Assembly (NCBI GenBank): GCA_045866215.1
Contig: AP035880.1
Location: forward strand, 3,782,001 to 3,846,000
Origin: Croceivirga sp009797885
GTDB lineage: Bacteria; Bacteroidota; Bacteroidia; Flavobacteriales; Flavobacteriaceae
Reading direction: 5' to 3'
Length of the DNA stretch: 64,000 nt
Shown: piece by piece, positions 16,225 through 25,032 of the stretch
How positions within the stretch are numbered: position 1 is the first letter of the stretch
Layout: the number at the start of each line of letters is the position of its first letter
Notes under the pieces: model-generated
The model's input: only the letters and a program-made list of their open reading frames with translations
Told to the model about the DNA's origin: nothing
The model's database searches: none
Translations under genes and position numbers: made by a program

Positions 16225-17697
16225 ATGGAATTCCACCAAAATAAGATAGTAGGGGAAGGCCTCACCTACGACGATGTCCTCTTAGTTCCAGCATATTCGC
16301 AAGTTCTACCTAGGGAAGTGAGCATCATATCAAAATTTACCAGGAACATTTCCATAAACGTTCCGGTGGTATCTGCTGCCATGGATACGGTTACGGAATC
16401 GAAAATGGCGATTGCCATGGCAAGGGAAGGGGGTATAGGTGTGTTGCACAAGAATATGACCATGGCCCAGCAGGCCGCCAAAGTGCGTAAGGTAAAACGG
16501 GCTGAAAGTGGAATGATATTGGATCCGGTAACACTGCCCTTGAATGCTCAGGTGAAGGATGCGAAAGCCAGTATGAAAGAGCATAGCATTGGCGGAATCC
16601 CCATTGTGGATGACAAAGGGAAGCTTGTAGGTATTGTGACCAATCGTGATTTGCGTTTTGAACGTAATAATGACCGACCAATCACGGAGGTAATGACTTC
16701 AGAAAACCTGGTTACTGCGGATGTAGGCACTACCTTGACGGAAGCAGAGGATATTTTACAGGAAAACAAAATAGAAAAACTCCCCGTAGTGGATAAGGAC
16801 AATACCCTGGTGGGATTAATAACCTTTAGGGACATTACCAAATTGACGCAAAAGCCCATCGCAAATAAGGACAAATATGGCCGTTTAAGGGTTGCCGCTG
16901 CCATTGGTGTAACCCCTGATGCCGTTGAAAGGGCAGGAGCCTTGGTCAAAGCAGGTGTGGACGCCATTGTTATTGATACGGCGCATGGCCATACCAAAGG
17001 TGTGGTGAACACACTTAAGGAGGTGAAGGCCCAATATCCCGAACTGGATGTGATTGTTGGCAATATCGCTACTGCAGAAGCCGCCCGTTATTTGGCGGAG
17101 GCAGGTGCGGACGCCGTGAAGGTAGGAATAGGACCTGGCTCCATTTGCACCACCCGTGTGGTTGCAGGTGTTGGATTTCCCCAATTTTCGGCCGTGTTGG
17201 AAGTGGCATCGGCATTAAAGGGTACTGGGATTCCGGTGATTGCGGATGGAGGGGTGCGCTACACCGGGGATATCCCAAAAGCCATTGCCGCCGGTGCAGA
17301 TACCGTAATGTTGGGATCATTGCTCGCAGGAACAAAGGAATCCCCGGGAGAAACCATTATCTACGAAGGCCGTAAGTTTAAAAGCTATCGCGGGATGGGT
17401 TCGGTTGAAGCCATGAAGGAAGGTAGTAAAGATCGCTATTTCCAGGATGTTGAGGACGATATCAAAAAACTGGTTCCGGAAGGCATTGTAGGCCGTGTTC
17501 CCTACAAGGGGGATTTGTATGAAAGTATGCACCAGTTCATTGGTGGACTAAGGGCTGGAATGGGCTACTGTGGCGCCAAGGATATTAATGCGTTACAGGA
17601 AAATGGACGCTTCGTCAAAATCACCGCAAGTGGTATCAAGGAGAGTCATCCGCACGATGTAACGATTACCAAGGAAAGCCCAAATTACAGTAGGTGA
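16225..17697 (+). CDS. guaB: IMP dehydrogenase
   Basis: A 490-residue cytoplasmic enzyme that oxidises IMP to XMP with NAD+, the committed step of GMP synthesis. The TIM barrel is interrupted by two CBS domains at about residues 95-215 (MKEHSIGGIPIVDDKGKLVG and ILQENKIEKLPVVDKDN). The catalytic Cys308 is in GSICTTRVVAGVG; the phosphate-binding GGVRYTGDIPKAIAAGAD and flap YRGMGS are intact. The length is normal for the family. It stands alone as a single-gene unit after the iron island, with its own promoter. Confidence 0.97.
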   Translation: MEFHQNKIVGEGLTYDDVLLVPAYSQVLPREVSIISKFTRNISINVPVVSAAMDTVTESKMAIAMAREGGIGVLHKNMTMAQQAAKVRKVKRAESGMILDPVTLPLNAQVKDAKASMKEHSIGGIPIVDDKGKLVGIVTNRDLRFERNNDRPITEVMTSENLVTADVGTTLTEAEDILQENKIEKLPVVDKDNTLVGLITFRDITKLTQKPIANKDKYGRLRVAAAIGVTPDAVERAGALVKAGVDAIVIDTAHGHTKGVVNTLKEVKAQYPELDVIVGNIATAEAARYLAEAGADAVKVGIGPGSICTTRVVAGVGFPQFSAVLEVASALKGTGIPVIADGGVRYTGDIPKAIAAGADTVMLGSLLAGTKESPGETIIYEGRKFKSYRGMGSVEAMKEGSKDRYFQDVEDDIKKLVPEGIVGRVPYKGDLYESMHQFIGGLRAGMGYCGAKDINALQENGRFVKITASGIKESHPHDVTITKESPNYSR

Positions 17698-17716
17698 AAT
17701 TAACTGTTTTAACTAC

Positions 17717-17744
17717 TTGGTTTACCTCCTGAGGGTTATCTTTG
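17717..17744 (+). promoter_or_regulatory. Promoter of the orphan lipoprotein gene
   Basis: TTG (17717-17719), 17 bases, TATCTTTG (17737-17744), 24 nt before the start codon at 17768. Confidence 0.65.
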
Positions 17745-17767
17745 TATAGACCTAAACCAACTTTCCT

Positions 17768-19339
17768 ATGCTAAATTTTGAAAGGACTTTTTTAAGTCTG
17801 TTTCTACTGTGTTCTTTGCTCTTTAGCTGTAGTAACGACTCTGAAACCCCCGAAGATGATTCCAATCCAATAACAGATGATGAACCTATTGCCGTTGATG
17901 AAACTCCGCCAGTAATAGTTTTACCCCAAATACCGGAAATACTGGAGGTCAAAACGGATTTAAGGTTTCGAATTGAGGATGAATCCGACCAGGTGAGTAC
18001 TTCAATACGCCTGAATGGTGTCGAAGTTTTTACATCCACGGAAAAAGATTTTGTCTTTACATTAAATCCATTTGATTACAACATAGGGAGTACCAAGTTG
18101 GAAGCTGTTTCTTCGGATTTCAACGAAAATGAAAACACGCAAACACTTGATTTTGAACTTAAAAAGCTGTTGTTGAGAGATCCAAATCCGGTGAATTCCT
18201 TAAAAAATGGTGTTTTTGTGGCTTTAAATGATTCCGAAAGTAAACTCATTGCCTATACGAAAATTGAAACTCTTGACGGAGTGGATTTCTTCGCGGACGA
18301 TAGTTTTGAGGAACAAGAGATGGTGTACACAAAATACTCCGGTGCGTCCAGTGAAGAATTGGATTCTCGCCTATTTCTTACTATTGACTCTTTTGCGAAC
18401 ATACTACCAGGAACTATTCTTCCCTCCAAGGAAGAGAAGGTCATGCCCGTTGGTTCACCATATAGTGTTAAAGAGATTTCGGTTTCTTCCAATCATACCC
18501 CAAATATCAATTCCTATAATGCACAGCTCTTACCTGATGGCCTTGTTGACAACAGTTATAGTTTTAATTATGTGGAGATACTGAACGATCAACCAGACAT
18601 CATGTTTTCGTATCCTTTTGGTGTTGACGATATTGATCAATATGAGTACCTCTTCATAGAAGACTACGATCAGGATACGTATGAAGTGGATGATTTTGTT
18701 AAATTAGAGTCCATTACTTCTTTGTCCATACCGCAAGGTACGGGGGTTTTCACTCTTTCGGTTGATGGCTTTTACTCCGAAGAGGATTATCAAAACTTTA
18801 GGCAGCATCGTGTGTACTACAACAGACTTGATTTATCGGGCTTGTCCGGTAATACGGTCAATATTCCAGTGATACCGGAATTTGAGGTTTTTAGCAAGGA
18901 GTTAAATATTGATTTGGTCGGGAATAAGACCTTCACAACTGTCCAAAAGGGTGTTGACTCCAATTTTTTCATACCTGATTTTGATATCGAGGATAATGGG
19001 GATTCGATAATTTTTCGAGGAGATCATGACTATTCCACTTTTGGATTCCTATATCAAGACGTGTTTGCTGGCCAAATATTTGTTTGGGTCTATAACAATT
19101 CCCCAACTGATGCACCATTGCCGATACCATTTTATGGGTTTGAATTTCCTCCGGAAATAAACACCATACTGTCATCTCAATCAATCCCAACAGATGTAGC
19201 AGATATTAAAGAGAATTTTAGGATGGCAAGTACCATGTATAAATTTCAATCCCCAACAGATTATTTTAGTATGGTCTTTGAAACGCAGGATTTTAAGAAT
19301 AACAGGGGGGACGAGTACATATTGCGCTATAACTTCTGA
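17768..19339 (+). CDS. Unrecognised lipoprotein
   Basis: A 523-residue protein that I do not recognise. It has a lipoprotein signal (Cys21 in LLFSC) followed by an acidic, proline-rich linker (residues 22-55). An Ig-like segment probably spans about 55-135 (RFRIEDESDQVSTSIRLNGV). The remainder is rich in Asp, Tyr and Phe with no Cys, and looks all-beta. There is no catalytic motif. Aspartate-rich stretches such as DQYEYLFIEDYDQDTYEVDD could bind calcium. It is a single-gene unit, convergent with the thioredoxin gene. A cell-surface binding protein is the best guess. Confidence 0.75.
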   Translation: MLNFERTFLSLFLLCSLLFSCSNDSETPEDDSNPITDDEPIAVDETPPVIVLPQIPEILEVKTDLRFRIEDESDQVSTSIRLNGVEVFTSTEKDFVFTLNPFDYNIGSTKLEAVSSDFNENENTQTLDFELKKLLLRDPNPVNSLKNGVFVALNDSESKLIAYTKIETLDGVDFFADDSFEEQEMVYTKYSGASSEELDSRLFLTIDSFANILPGTILPSKEEKVMPVGSPYSVKEISVSSNHTPNINSYNAQLLPDGLVDNSYSFNYVEILNDQPDIMFSYPFGVDDIDQYEYLFIEDYDQDTYEVDDFVKLESITSLSIPQGTGVFTLSVDGFYSEEDYQNFRQHRVYYNRLDLSGLSGNTVNIPVIPEFEVFSKELNIDLVGNKTFTTVQKGVDSNFFIPDFDIEDNGDSIIFRGDHDYSTFGFLYQDVFAGQIFVWVYNNSPTDAPLPIPFYGFEFPPEINTILSSQSIPTDVADIKENFRMASTMYKFQSPTDYFSMVFETQDFKNNRGDEYILRYNF

Positions 19340-19356
19340 GGAAAAATCAAAAAAAA

Positions 19357-19866
19357 CTATTTTCCTACCCCAGTATAACTTTTCCAGTCCTGTTCTTTAT
19401 AGATATCTTCCCCAAAATAACGGGCAATCTGCAGGAAAGGGTCAACTTTCTGATATCCAGGAACAGGGGAAAGCATTTTCATGTTTTCATCCAAAAATAC
19501 TACGGTGGGATAGCTTAAACGGTTCTGCAACAGGGCTGCGGCCAATTCGTGGTACCCCCTACGTCCGGAGGGGACATAATTAAAGGTCCTTCCATCGAAT
19601 TGTATGGGTTCCTTGCCTTCGGCATTGAATTTGACCATATAAAAGTTTTCCTGCATATATTGGGCAACTTCCGGATTCTGGAAAGTATCCTTGTCCATTT
19701 TTTTGCACCATCCACACCAATCGGTATAAACATCAATGAAAACCTTTTTGGTATTTCCTTCGTTTTTGGTCATTGCCACGGCATCTTCAAAGGACATCCA
19801 ATGGATTTCCTGGGCCGAAATGGAGGTGGCCACTAGTAGGCATAGTGTCAATACAATTGTTCGCAT
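19357..19866 (-). CDS. Periplasmic thioredoxin-like protein
   Basis: A 169-residue exported thioredoxin-fold protein. The signal peptide (about residues 1-19, ending ISAQ) precedes the active site Cys51-Gly-Trp-Cys54 (DWCGWCKKMD) and the cis-proline segment SYPTVVF. It belongs to the thioredoxin_7/DUF255-like group rather than classical thioredoxin. It should act as a disulfide reductase or isomerase in the periplasm. lysA lies upstream in the same direction, 62 nt away, so they may share a transcript. Confidence 0.88.
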   Translation of the reverse strand: MRTIVLTLCLLVATSISAQEIHWMSFEDAVAMTKNEGNTKKVFIDVYTDWCGWCKKMDKDTFQNPEVAQYMQENFYMVKFNAEGKEPIQFDGRTFNYVPSGRRGYHELAAALLQNRLSYPTVVFLDENMKMLSPVPGYQKVDPFLQIARYFGEDIYKEQDWKSYTGVGK

Positions 19867-19927
19867 AGTTAAGATTTTGGCATTTTAGTCATAAGACCGT
19901 ATCAAAACTAACGAAAATTATACCAAT

Positions 19928-21169
19928 TTATTTCTGTACAACGGCCTGCGGCAAAGGATTGAACAAATCTTTAACATCGACTTGATTTTTAAGAATATCG
20001 TCAAAGGTCTCCCTTTCCCGAATCAAGTGCGCCTCTCCCTTGTACCAAAGCACTTCCGCAGGGCGATACCTGGAGTTGTAGTTACTGGCCATGGTAAAGC
20101 AGTACGCACCGGCATTTTTAAAGGCTAAAATGTCGCCTTCGGCTATTTCGTTGATCCTGCGATTATTTCCAAAGGTATCCGTTTCACAGATGTAGCCGAC
20201 AACGGAGTAGTAGCGTTCCCGGCCCTTGGGATTTGAGATGTTCACAATCTCATGTTTGGCGCCGTAGAGCATGGGACGGATCAAATGGTTGAAACCGGAA
20301 TCCACTTGGGCAAAGACCGTTGAGGTGGTTTGTTTTACCACATTTACCTTGGTCAAAAAATAACCGGCTTCACTGACCAAAAACTTTCCGGGCTCAAAGG
20401 CCAGGGTCAAGGGTTGGCCATATTCCTCGCAAAATTGATTGAATCTTTTCGATAGTTTCTTTCCCAACTCTTCAACGTTGGTCTGTATGTCCCCTTTTTT
20501 GTAGGGTACCTTAAATCCGCTCCCAAAATCAATAAATTCAAGGCCTTTAAAGTGCTTTGCCGTTTCAAAGAGGATTTCGGAAGCGTAAAGAAAAACATCT
20601 ATGTCCAAAATATCGCTTCCGGTGTGCATATGGATACCATTGATCTTCATATTGGTCAATTCCACAATTCGCAGCAAATGGGGGATTTGGTGGATACTGA
20701 TACCAAATTTTGAATCAATATGTCCAACGGATATGTTGGAATTTCCACCTGCCATCACATGCGGGTTAATTCGGATGCAAACGGGAACATCGGGATGTTT
20801 AGTACCAAATTGTTCCAAAATGGAGAGATTGTCAATATTGATTTGGACACCTAAAGCAGCCGCTTCCTCAATCTCTTCCAAGGAAACCCCGTTCGGTGTA
20901 TAAATTATGGATTCAGGGCGAAACCCCGCCATTAATCCCAGATTCACTTCCTGTATCGATACGGTGTCCAACCCACTTCCCAGACTATTCATTAAGCGCA
21001 GGATGGAAATATTGGAAAGGGCCTTTGCGGCATAATTCAACCGAAGGCTCTGCACATCCTTAAAAGCACTCGTTAAACGCTGGTATTGGGCGGAAATCTT
21101 TTCGGCATCATAAACATATACAGGGGCGCCATAGGCCTTGGCAATGGAAACTAAGTGATTGGGTTTCAT
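19928..21169 (-). CDS. lysA: Diaminopimelate decarboxylase
   Basis: A 413-residue PLP enzyme that decarboxylates meso-diaminopimelate to lysine. PLP Lys49 is in NYAAKALSN, followed by the alanine-racemase-like barrel (GSGLDTVSIQEVNLGL, DFGSGFKVPYKKGD) and the C-terminal sheet domain with the catalytic Cys in ICETDTFG and the substrate-binding GAYCFTMASNYN. The length is normal. dapD of the same pathway lies in this window at 58369-59184 but is unlinked. A matching promoter lies at 21184-21215. Confidence 0.96.
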   Translation of the reverse strand: MKPNHLVSIAKAYGAPVYVYDAEKISAQYQRLTSAFKDVQSLRLNYAAKALSNISILRLMNSLGSGLDTVSIQEVNLGLMAGFRPESIIYTPNGVSLEEIEEAAALGVQINIDNLSILEQFGTKHPDVPVCIRINPHVMAGGNSNISVGHIDSKFGISIHQIPHLLRIVELTNMKINGIHMHTGSDILDIDVFLYASEILFETAKHFKGLEFIDFGSGFKVPYKKGDIQTNVEELGKKLSKRFNQFCEEYGQPLTLAFEPGKFLVSEAGYFLTKVNVVKQTTSTVFAQVDSGFNHLIRPMLYGAKHEIVNISNPKGRERYYSVVGYICETDTFGNNRRINEIAEGDILAFKNAGAYCFTMASNYNSRYRPAEVLWYKGEAHLIRERETFDDILKNQVDVKDLFNPLPQAVVQK

Positions 21170-21183
21170 ATCTCAATTTTGTT

Positions 21184-21215
21184 CAAAGCTAAAATAATGG
21201 CCTTTCCAGGACAAA
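21184..21215 (-). promoter_or_regulatory. lysA promoter
   Basis: On the minus strand TTTG (21215-21212), 20 bases, then TAGCTTTG (21191-21184), 15 nt before the lysA ATG. Confidence 0.65.
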
Positions 21216-21244
21216 ATTTAGCGTTCTGAATATAAATTTATAAC

Positions 21245-21271
21245 GTTTTGTTGTAAAAATAACAACAAAAC
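21245..21271. promoter_or_regulatory. Perfect 10-bp inverted repeat between divergent lysA and the Lon-domain gene
   Basis: GTTTTGTTGT (21245-21254), 7-nt A/T spacer, ACAACAAAAC (21262-21271). There is no gene end here, so it is not a terminator. Its place between two divergent starts fits an operator for a dimeric regulator. Confidence 0.5.
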
Positions 21272-21320
21272 ATAGTTGTGGCTTATCTGCTGACTGCTTA
21301 TTTTTAGAAAAAAGAATTTT

Positions 21321-21962
21321 ATGAAACTTCCTCTTTTTCCTTTACAGTCCGTTTTTTTTCCCGGAGAAACCGTTCCACTCCACATTTTTGAGGAACGTTA
21401 CAAGCAACTGATCAATGATTGCCGGGACGAAGCCATAACGTTTGGCATTCCCGTTTTCATTAATAACACCGTTGAATATGGAACCGAAGTACAGTTGGTT
21501 GAAGTCGTAAACACCTATGATTCCGGGGAAATGGATGTGGTCTGTATTGCACGACAGGTATTTAAGATATTAACGTTTGACAACGAAATGGAAGGTAAAC
21601 TATATGCGGGCGGCATTGTGGAATTCCTGGACTCCAATAATGATGCGGAACTTTCCCTAAGGAAGGAAGTGTACGATAAGATGAAAAAGCTTTATGATCT
21701 AATGTCCGTGCAATTTCCGACCATTCCATTGGATAAATTCAATAGCTATGCCTTTGGCCATAAAATGGGGCTTTCCTTTGAGCAGGAATACGAACTGCTA
21801 AAACTGTCCAATGAGACCCAGCGTTTACAGTATATCGCAACACATTTGGATACCACCACCACCGTTTTGGAACAAATCAACCGGACCAAGGCGGTCATAG
21901 AAATGAACGGCCACTTTAAAAATTTTGACCCCTTGGATTTCAAGGATTTTAAGGTAAACTAG
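21321..21962 (+). CDS. LON peptidase substrate-binding-domain protein
   Basis: A 213-residue cytoplasmic protein consisting of the N-terminal domain of Lon protease without the ATPase or protease parts. The typical opening is present: KLPLFPLQSVFFPGETVPLH then IFEERYKQLINDC, plus DVVCIARQVFKIL. Stand-alone Lon N-domain proteins are widespread, with function unproven; binding of unfolded or tagged proteins is assumed from the domain. It is divergent from lysA. Confidence 0.9.
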   Translation: MKLPLFPLQSVFFPGETVPLHIFEERYKQLINDCRDEAITFGIPVFINNTVEYGTEVQLVEVVNTYDSGEMDVVCIARQVFKILTFDNEMEGKLYAGGIVEFLDSNNDAELSLRKEVYDKMKKLYDLMSVQFPTIPLDKFNSYAFGHKMGLSFEQEYELLKLSNETQRLQYIATHLDTTTTVLEQINRTKAVIEMNGHFKNFDPLDFKDFKVN

Positions 21963-22068
21963 CTAGATTTCCCTCCAAAACAAAAACAGACTCTAAATCT
22001 TTGTTTTTTAATTATTAATTAAGGTAGCTGTTTCCTATTTTTGTGGCCTTAATTTAACAAATGGACCT

Positions 22069-23262
22069 ATGAACCTTCATGAATATCAAGGTAAAGAGAT
22101 TTTAGCTAGTTTTGGTGTACGTGTGCAGCGTGGATTAGTTGCCCATAATGCTAAGGAGGCCGTAAGCGCTGCAAAGCAATTGACCCAGGAAACGGGAACG
22201 GGGTGGCACGTTATCAAAGCACAGGTACATGCTGGAGGTCGTGGGAAAGGTGGCGGCGTAAAGTTGGCCAAAAACCTGAAAGAAGTTGAAGAACTGGCCG
22301 GTAATATCATTGGGATGAACTTGGTGACCCCACAAACCTCTGCTGAAGGGAAAAAGGTACATCAGGTTTTGGTGGCGGAAGACGTGTATTATCCCGGCGA
22401 TAGTGAAACCAGTGAGTTCTACATGTCGGTTTTATTGAACCGAGGTACTGGTAGGAATATGATTATGTATTCCACGGAAGGGGGCATGGATATTGAAGAA
22501 GTTGCGGAAAAGACACCACATTTGATTTTTACCGAGGAGGTAGATCCCGCTACGGGACTATTGCCCTTTCAAGCCAGAAAGATTGCATTTAACCTGGGGT
22601 TGTCCGGAGCGGCCTTCAAGGAAATGGTAAGGTTTGTTTCTTCGTTGTACAAGGCGTACAGGGAAAGTGATGCAAGCCTTTTTGAGATCAATCCCGTATT
22701 AAAGACTTCGGATGATAAAATAATGGCCGTTGATGCCAAGGTTACCATTGATGATAATTCCCTTTACAGAAGGAAGGCCTATGCGGAAATGAGGGATTTG
22801 AGGGAGGAGAATGCCATTGAAGTGGAAGCAAGGGCCGTTGGGTTGAATTATGTGGATTTGGATGGTAATGTAGGCTGCATGGTCAATGGTGCAGGTTTGG
22901 CAATGGCTACCATGGATTTAATTAAAATGGCAGGTGGTGAACCCGCAAACTTTTTGGACGTGGGCGGCACGGCCGATGCCAAAAGGGTAGAGGAGGCTTT
23001 CCGAATTATTCTGAAGGATGCCAATGTAAAGGCCATCCTTATCAATATCTTTGGCGGAATCGTTCGATGTGATCGGGTGGCACAAGGTGTTGTTGATGCC
23101 TACAAAAACATGGGGGATTCCATACAAGTGCCAATTATCGTAAGGCTTCAAGGCACCAATGCAGAACTGGCTAAGGAAATTATTGACAGTTCAGGTTTGG
23201 CCGTACATTCTGCGGTTCAGTTCCAGGAGGCTGCGGACAAGGTGAAGGAAGTACTGTCCTAG
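22069..23262 (+). CDS. sucC: Succinyl-CoA synthetase beta subunit
   Basis: A 397-residue ADP/GDP-forming subunit of the TCA-cycle enzyme that converts succinyl-CoA to succinate with substrate-level phosphorylation. The ATP-grasp domain (residues about 1-240) opens with MNLHEYQGKEILASFGVRV and has VHAGGRGKGGGVKLAKN. The CoA-ligase domain carries NIFGGIVRCDRVAQGVV and the phosphohistidine-facing loop VGGTADAKRVEEA. sucD is not adjacent, so the subunits are encoded apart. A -7-like TATTTTTG at 22036-22043 precedes it and a strong terminator follows. Confidence 0.96.
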   Translation: MNLHEYQGKEILASFGVRVQRGLVAHNAKEAVSAAKQLTQETGTGWHVIKAQVHAGGRGKGGGVKLAKNLKEVEELAGNIIGMNLVTPQTSAEGKKVHQVLVAEDVYYPGDSETSEFYMSVLLNRGTGRNMIMYSTEGGMDIEEVAEKTPHLIFTEEVDPATGLLPFQARKIAFNLGLSGAAFKEMVRFVSSLYKAYRESDASLFEINPVLKTSDDKIMAVDAKVTIDDNSLYRRKAYAEMRDLREENAIEVEARAVGLNYVDLDGNVGCMVNGAGLAMATMDLIKMAGGEPANFLDVGGTADAKRVEEAFRIILKDANVKAILINIFGGIVRCDRVAQGVVDAYKNMGDSIQVPIIVRLQGTNAELAKEIIDSSGLAVHSAVQFQEAADKVKEVLS

Positions 23263-23286
23263 GAACCCGCAATAATCAATAAGATC

Positions 23287-23313
23287 AAAGGAGGCCAATT
23301 GGCCTCCTTTTTT
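23287..23313 (+). terminator. sucC terminator
   Basis: Ten-bp stem AAAGGAGGCC / GGCCTCCTTT with an AATT loop, followed by T residues. Confidence 0.9.
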
Positions 23314-23452
23314 GTTTGGTCAAGACTTTCCTTGGACAGGGACCAATCATAAAAAGGAGTTAAACCCTTGGAATCGTGTAACATAAATAAGGGATATCCC
23401 ATCTTTTATTTAAAGTCATCAATCATTTTTATCAATCCTAAAACAATCAGTC

Positions 23453-23788
23453 ATGAAAAAAAGAAGTGTGCTTTCTGCTGTAGCAGTCCTATGTTGTGTA
23501 TTGCTCGTTTCCGCCAATGAACCAAGAATTGTAACTCCTGAAAGGTCCATCTCGGAACAATTGGAAGAAATCCTTTCGGGGAATGCAATAGATGCCGACA
23601 AAAAAGACGCTCTGGCCAGAGTCCTGTTTACCATCAATTCAGAGGGGAAAATCGAAATTATGAAAATCAGTTCCAAGAGGAAAGATCTCAGGTGGTTTCT
23701 CAACAGGAAACTAAAAGGAAAAAAGTTGGAAGTTTCGAACGATACCTATGGGGAAGTCTTTGTTGTGAATGTTCGCTTTACTTCCTAA
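23453..23788 (+). CDS. Small secreted protein with TonB-C-like pattern (paralogue 1)
   Basis: A 111-residue exported protein with a signal peptide of about 21 residues (ending LLVSANE). The mature part has the order strand (ARVLFTINSEGKIEIMKISS), helix (DLRWFLNRKLKGKKL), strand (GEVFVVNVRFTS). This echoes the C-terminal domain of energy transducer TonB (strand with 'F.I..DG.I', helix, terminal 'PI.F' strand), but the protein has no membrane anchor and no proline-rich arm. It is paralogous to the gene at 24190-24522; both leaders also carry TATCAATC 15-18 nt before the ATG. The TonB link is inference. Confidence 0.72.
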   Translation: MKKRSVLSAVAVLCCVLLVSANEPRIVTPERSISEQLEEILSGNAIDADKKDALARVLFTINSEGKIEIMKISSKRKDLRWFLNRKLKGKKLEVSNDTYGEVFVVNVRFTS

Positions 23789-23810
23789 TTCAAATACGCA
23801 TATGAACAAT

Positions 23811-23841
23811 GGGTAATGTTTTTCTAACATTGCCCTATTTT
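23811..23841 (+). terminator. Terminator after paralogue 1
   Basis: GGGTAATGTT / AACATTGCCC stem (one G-U pair) with a TTTCT loop, then TATTTT. Confidence 0.75.
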
Positions 23842-24189
23842 CAATTTCGCTATGATATATCCCTTTGAATGAACAATGGAAGTGGATACGTACTTTCTTT
23901 TTAGTATTCCCTAAGATTTTTAGAGTTTTTAATACGGCTTTTTAAGCTGCGGTAATGGGAAAATAAAATCTCAAAATTTTAAATCAAGGTTATCAAATTT
24001 AAATATGCATTAAATTGATGGGCACGGTTACTATGGACGGAACATTAGAAGTAATTTTGAATCGACAAAAAAAAAGTGATTGTTTTCATAAAATTGTATT
24101 AAAATCATAATTTATTGTAACATTATCATTTTTTATACGTTTTTTTGACATATTCATCAAATCTATCAATCTCAAAAAACGAAATCATC
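23842..24189. other. AT-rich intergenic stretch
   Basis: No gene recognised. It is strongly AT-rich with a 7-bp inverted repeat AATTTAA / TTAAATT near 24000 and A and T runs near 24065 and 24140. It contains a 25-codon ATG ORF at about 24033 with no supporting evidence. The last part is the leader of the gene at 24190. Confidence 0.5.
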
Positions 24190-24522
24190 ATGAGAAAATC
24201 CAGTTTGTTATTTTTTGCCACGGCATTGTTTGCCGTTGGAACCTTATCTGCTACCACGACGGAAGATTTGAAACCGACTAAGAAATTAGCATATCAAATC
24301 CTTAAAATGTTGGAGACCAACTCTTTTGATATTGAAGATGACATGGTTGCCGATGTACGCTTTACGATCAATAAAGAGGGTGAGATTGTTGTATTGTCGG
24401 TAGATACCGAAGTCGAGGTGTTGGAAAACTTTGTAAAAGCACGATTGAACTATCAAAAAGTGGAATTGGAAAATGCTAGGGAAGGGCAATTGTATACCGT
24501 TCCCATACGAATTACAGTCTAA
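24190..24522 (+). CDS. Small secreted protein with TonB-C-like pattern (paralogue 2)
   Basis: A 110-residue exported protein. The ATG at 24190 is chosen because the signal peptide MRKSSLLFFATALFAVGTLS starts there; the ORF is open 45 nt further up. The mature part reads DVRFTINKEGEIVVLSVDTE, helix LENFVKARLNYQKVE, strand LYTVPIRITV, aligning position for position with the gene at 23453-23788. The TonB-C-like order (VxFxIxxEGxI, helix, VPIxI) is clearer here than in the first copy. No transporter or receptor is adjacent. Possible role: a periplasmic adaptor or TonB-fold binding protein; not proven. Confidence 0.72.
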   Translation: MRKSSLLFFATALFAVGTLSATTTEDLKPTKKLAYQILKMLETNSFDIEDDMVADVRFTINKEGEIVVLSVDTEVEVLENFVKARLNYQKVELENAREGQLYTVPIRITV

Positions 24523-24551
24523 GAAACTGTGATTATTTGAGTTAGTTATGG

Positions 24552-24579
24552 AAATCCTGGGAATCCCCCAGGATTTTTT
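24552..24579 (+). terminator. Terminator after paralogue 2
   Basis: AAATCCTGGG / CCCAGGATTT ten-bp stem, AATCC loop, TTT tail. Confidence 0.85.
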
Positions 24580-24628
24580 CGTTATACGAAATGGCTTTTT
24601 AAACAGTTATATAGTATAAATCCAAACC

Positions 24629-25030
24629 ATGAATTCCTACCAAGAAAAGTTGAGCATTCTCAGTGAGCTTATTGCATTTGCCCGGGTGGACTATAAAATG
24701 AAGGATGATGAATACGACTTTTTGTTAAGTGTGGCCAATTTAATGGAGGTCAAAAAATCATCTTTGGATGATCTTCTTAAGAATAAGACCGAAATCTCCG
24801 TACCCAGAACGCAAACCGATCGCATAGTTCAATTCCACCGATTATTGCTTATGATGAACATTGATAATGAGCAACATAAAAAGGAAATAGAAAAACTACA
24901 TAACATTGGATTATGGATGGGCCTTCCGCCCTCGGCAATCTCCCAGGTTTTGGAAGTTATGCACCAATATCCCAATAAGGCGGTTCCCCCTAAAGTACTA
25001 CTGGGCATTTTTCGGGCCCACTACAACTAA
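24629..25030 (+). CDS. TerB-like helical protein
   Basis: A 133-residue all-helical cytoplasmic protein. The pattern of early acidic and Tyr residues (ELIAFARVDYKMKDDEYDFL) resembles the TerB/DjlA-N fold, in which acidic residues can bind a metal. There are no Ter-cluster neighbours, so tellurite resistance is not implied. It lies two genes before uvrB but on the opposite strand, with Hsp20 in between. Function is unknown. Confidence 0.65.
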   Translation: MNSYQEKLSILSELIAFARVDYKMKDDEYDFLLSVANLMEVKKSSLDDLLKNKTEISVPRTQTDRIVQFHRLLLMMNIDNEQHKKEIEKLHNIGLWMGLPPSAISQVLEVMHQYPNKAVPPKVLLGIFRAHYN

Positions 25031-25032
25031 TA

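Noticed and set aside
24033..24110. 25-codon ATG open frame between the two small secreted paralogues
   Set aside because: Very short, no signal or similarity to the neighbours, in AT-rich sequence where such frames occur by chance.
24629..25030. Tellurite resistance function for the TerB-like protein
   Set aside because: No terZACDEF neighbours and only fold-level resemblance.
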